A stretch of DNA of 64,000 nucleotides from Rhizomys pruinosus (Eukaryota > Chordata > Mammalia > Rodentia > Spalacidae). The notes under the pieces were generated by a model. It was not told the DNA's origin and ran no database searches. It saw only the letters and a list, made by a program, of their open reading frames with translations. The position numbers and the translations under genes are program-made. The DNA is taken from assembly GCA_009823505.1 (NCBI GenBank), contig VZQC01007119.1, positions 5,700-69,699 on the forward strand, in the 5' to 3' direction. Below, piece after piece: positions 63,833 through 64,000 of this stretch; position 1 is the stretch's first letter; every line of letters starts with the position of its first letter.

Positions 63833-64000
63833 GGGCTGGAGAGATGGCCCAGTGGTTAAGAGCATTTACCACTCTTCAGAGGACCTGAGTTCAGTTCCCG
63901 GCACCCACTTTGGGTGACTCACAAAGTGCCTGTCACTGGCTCCAAGAACTCCAATGCCCTTTTCTGGTTTCTGTGAAAACCTGCATTCAAATGCGTATAT
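63833..64000 (+). repeat. B2-type SINE, cut by window end
   Basis: This sense copy has 'ggagagatggcccagtggtt' and 'tcagttcccggcaccca'. It is the last feature in the window. Confidence 0.85.

Overview
This window is genomic DNA from a muroid rodent. The evidence is the very high density of 7SL-derived B1 and tRNA-derived B2/B3-type SINEs, the ID and B4 elements, the rodent LINE-1 fragments, and a mammalian gene with GT-AG introns. The SINE consensuses differ from house mouse: B1 carries 'gctggggctacagggagaccctg', and the main B2-type family keeps a B3-like body. A non-Mus lineage is therefore likely, but I cannot name the species from sequence alone.

The only conserved multi-exon gene is UBXN7 (UBXD7), on the + strand. 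Positions 1-5480 are upstream flank. It holds SINEs and, at 2085-3634 on the - strand, a full-length LINE-1-mobilised retrocopy of HSBP1 whose 76-codon reading frame is still open. A CpG-island promoter lies at about 5480-5781, with an NRF1-like palindrome, GC boxes and a CGG-rich leader. Exon 1 starts at 5782. Coding exons follow at 28656, 36093, 48676, 51357, 60082, 62240 and 62938. Together they encode residues 1-278: the UBA domain, a linker, and all or nearly all of the thioredoxin-like UAS domain. The UIM and the C-terminal UBX domain, which contacts p97/VCP, must lie beyond position 64000.

The introns are mostly repeats. There are two sizeable young LINE-1 fragments (9948-11422 on +, 41413-43757 on -), a short LINE-1 reverse-transcriptase fragment, at least two ancient LINE-1 remnants, a MaLR-like LTR, a multi-block rodent element at 36259-39095, several minisatellites and long purine/pyrimidine tracts. 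A 2.3 kb SINE-free island at 56266-58590 is unexplained.

Four observations stand out. First, three separate insertions share one B2-to-B1 fusion junction, and each has its own target-site duplication, so they look like a composite SINE family. Second, a B2 subfamily carries an internal 17-bp duplication. Third, exon 3 has an exactly duplicated 5' splice site, and exon 7 has a decoy 3' splice site next to a 17-copy VNTR; use of either alternative site would introduce a stop codon. Fourth, the head of a B2 element, including its pol III A box, is amplified eleven times just downstream of exon 2. All SINE boundaries are read by eye and are good to about 5-20 bases unless a target-site duplication is quoted.
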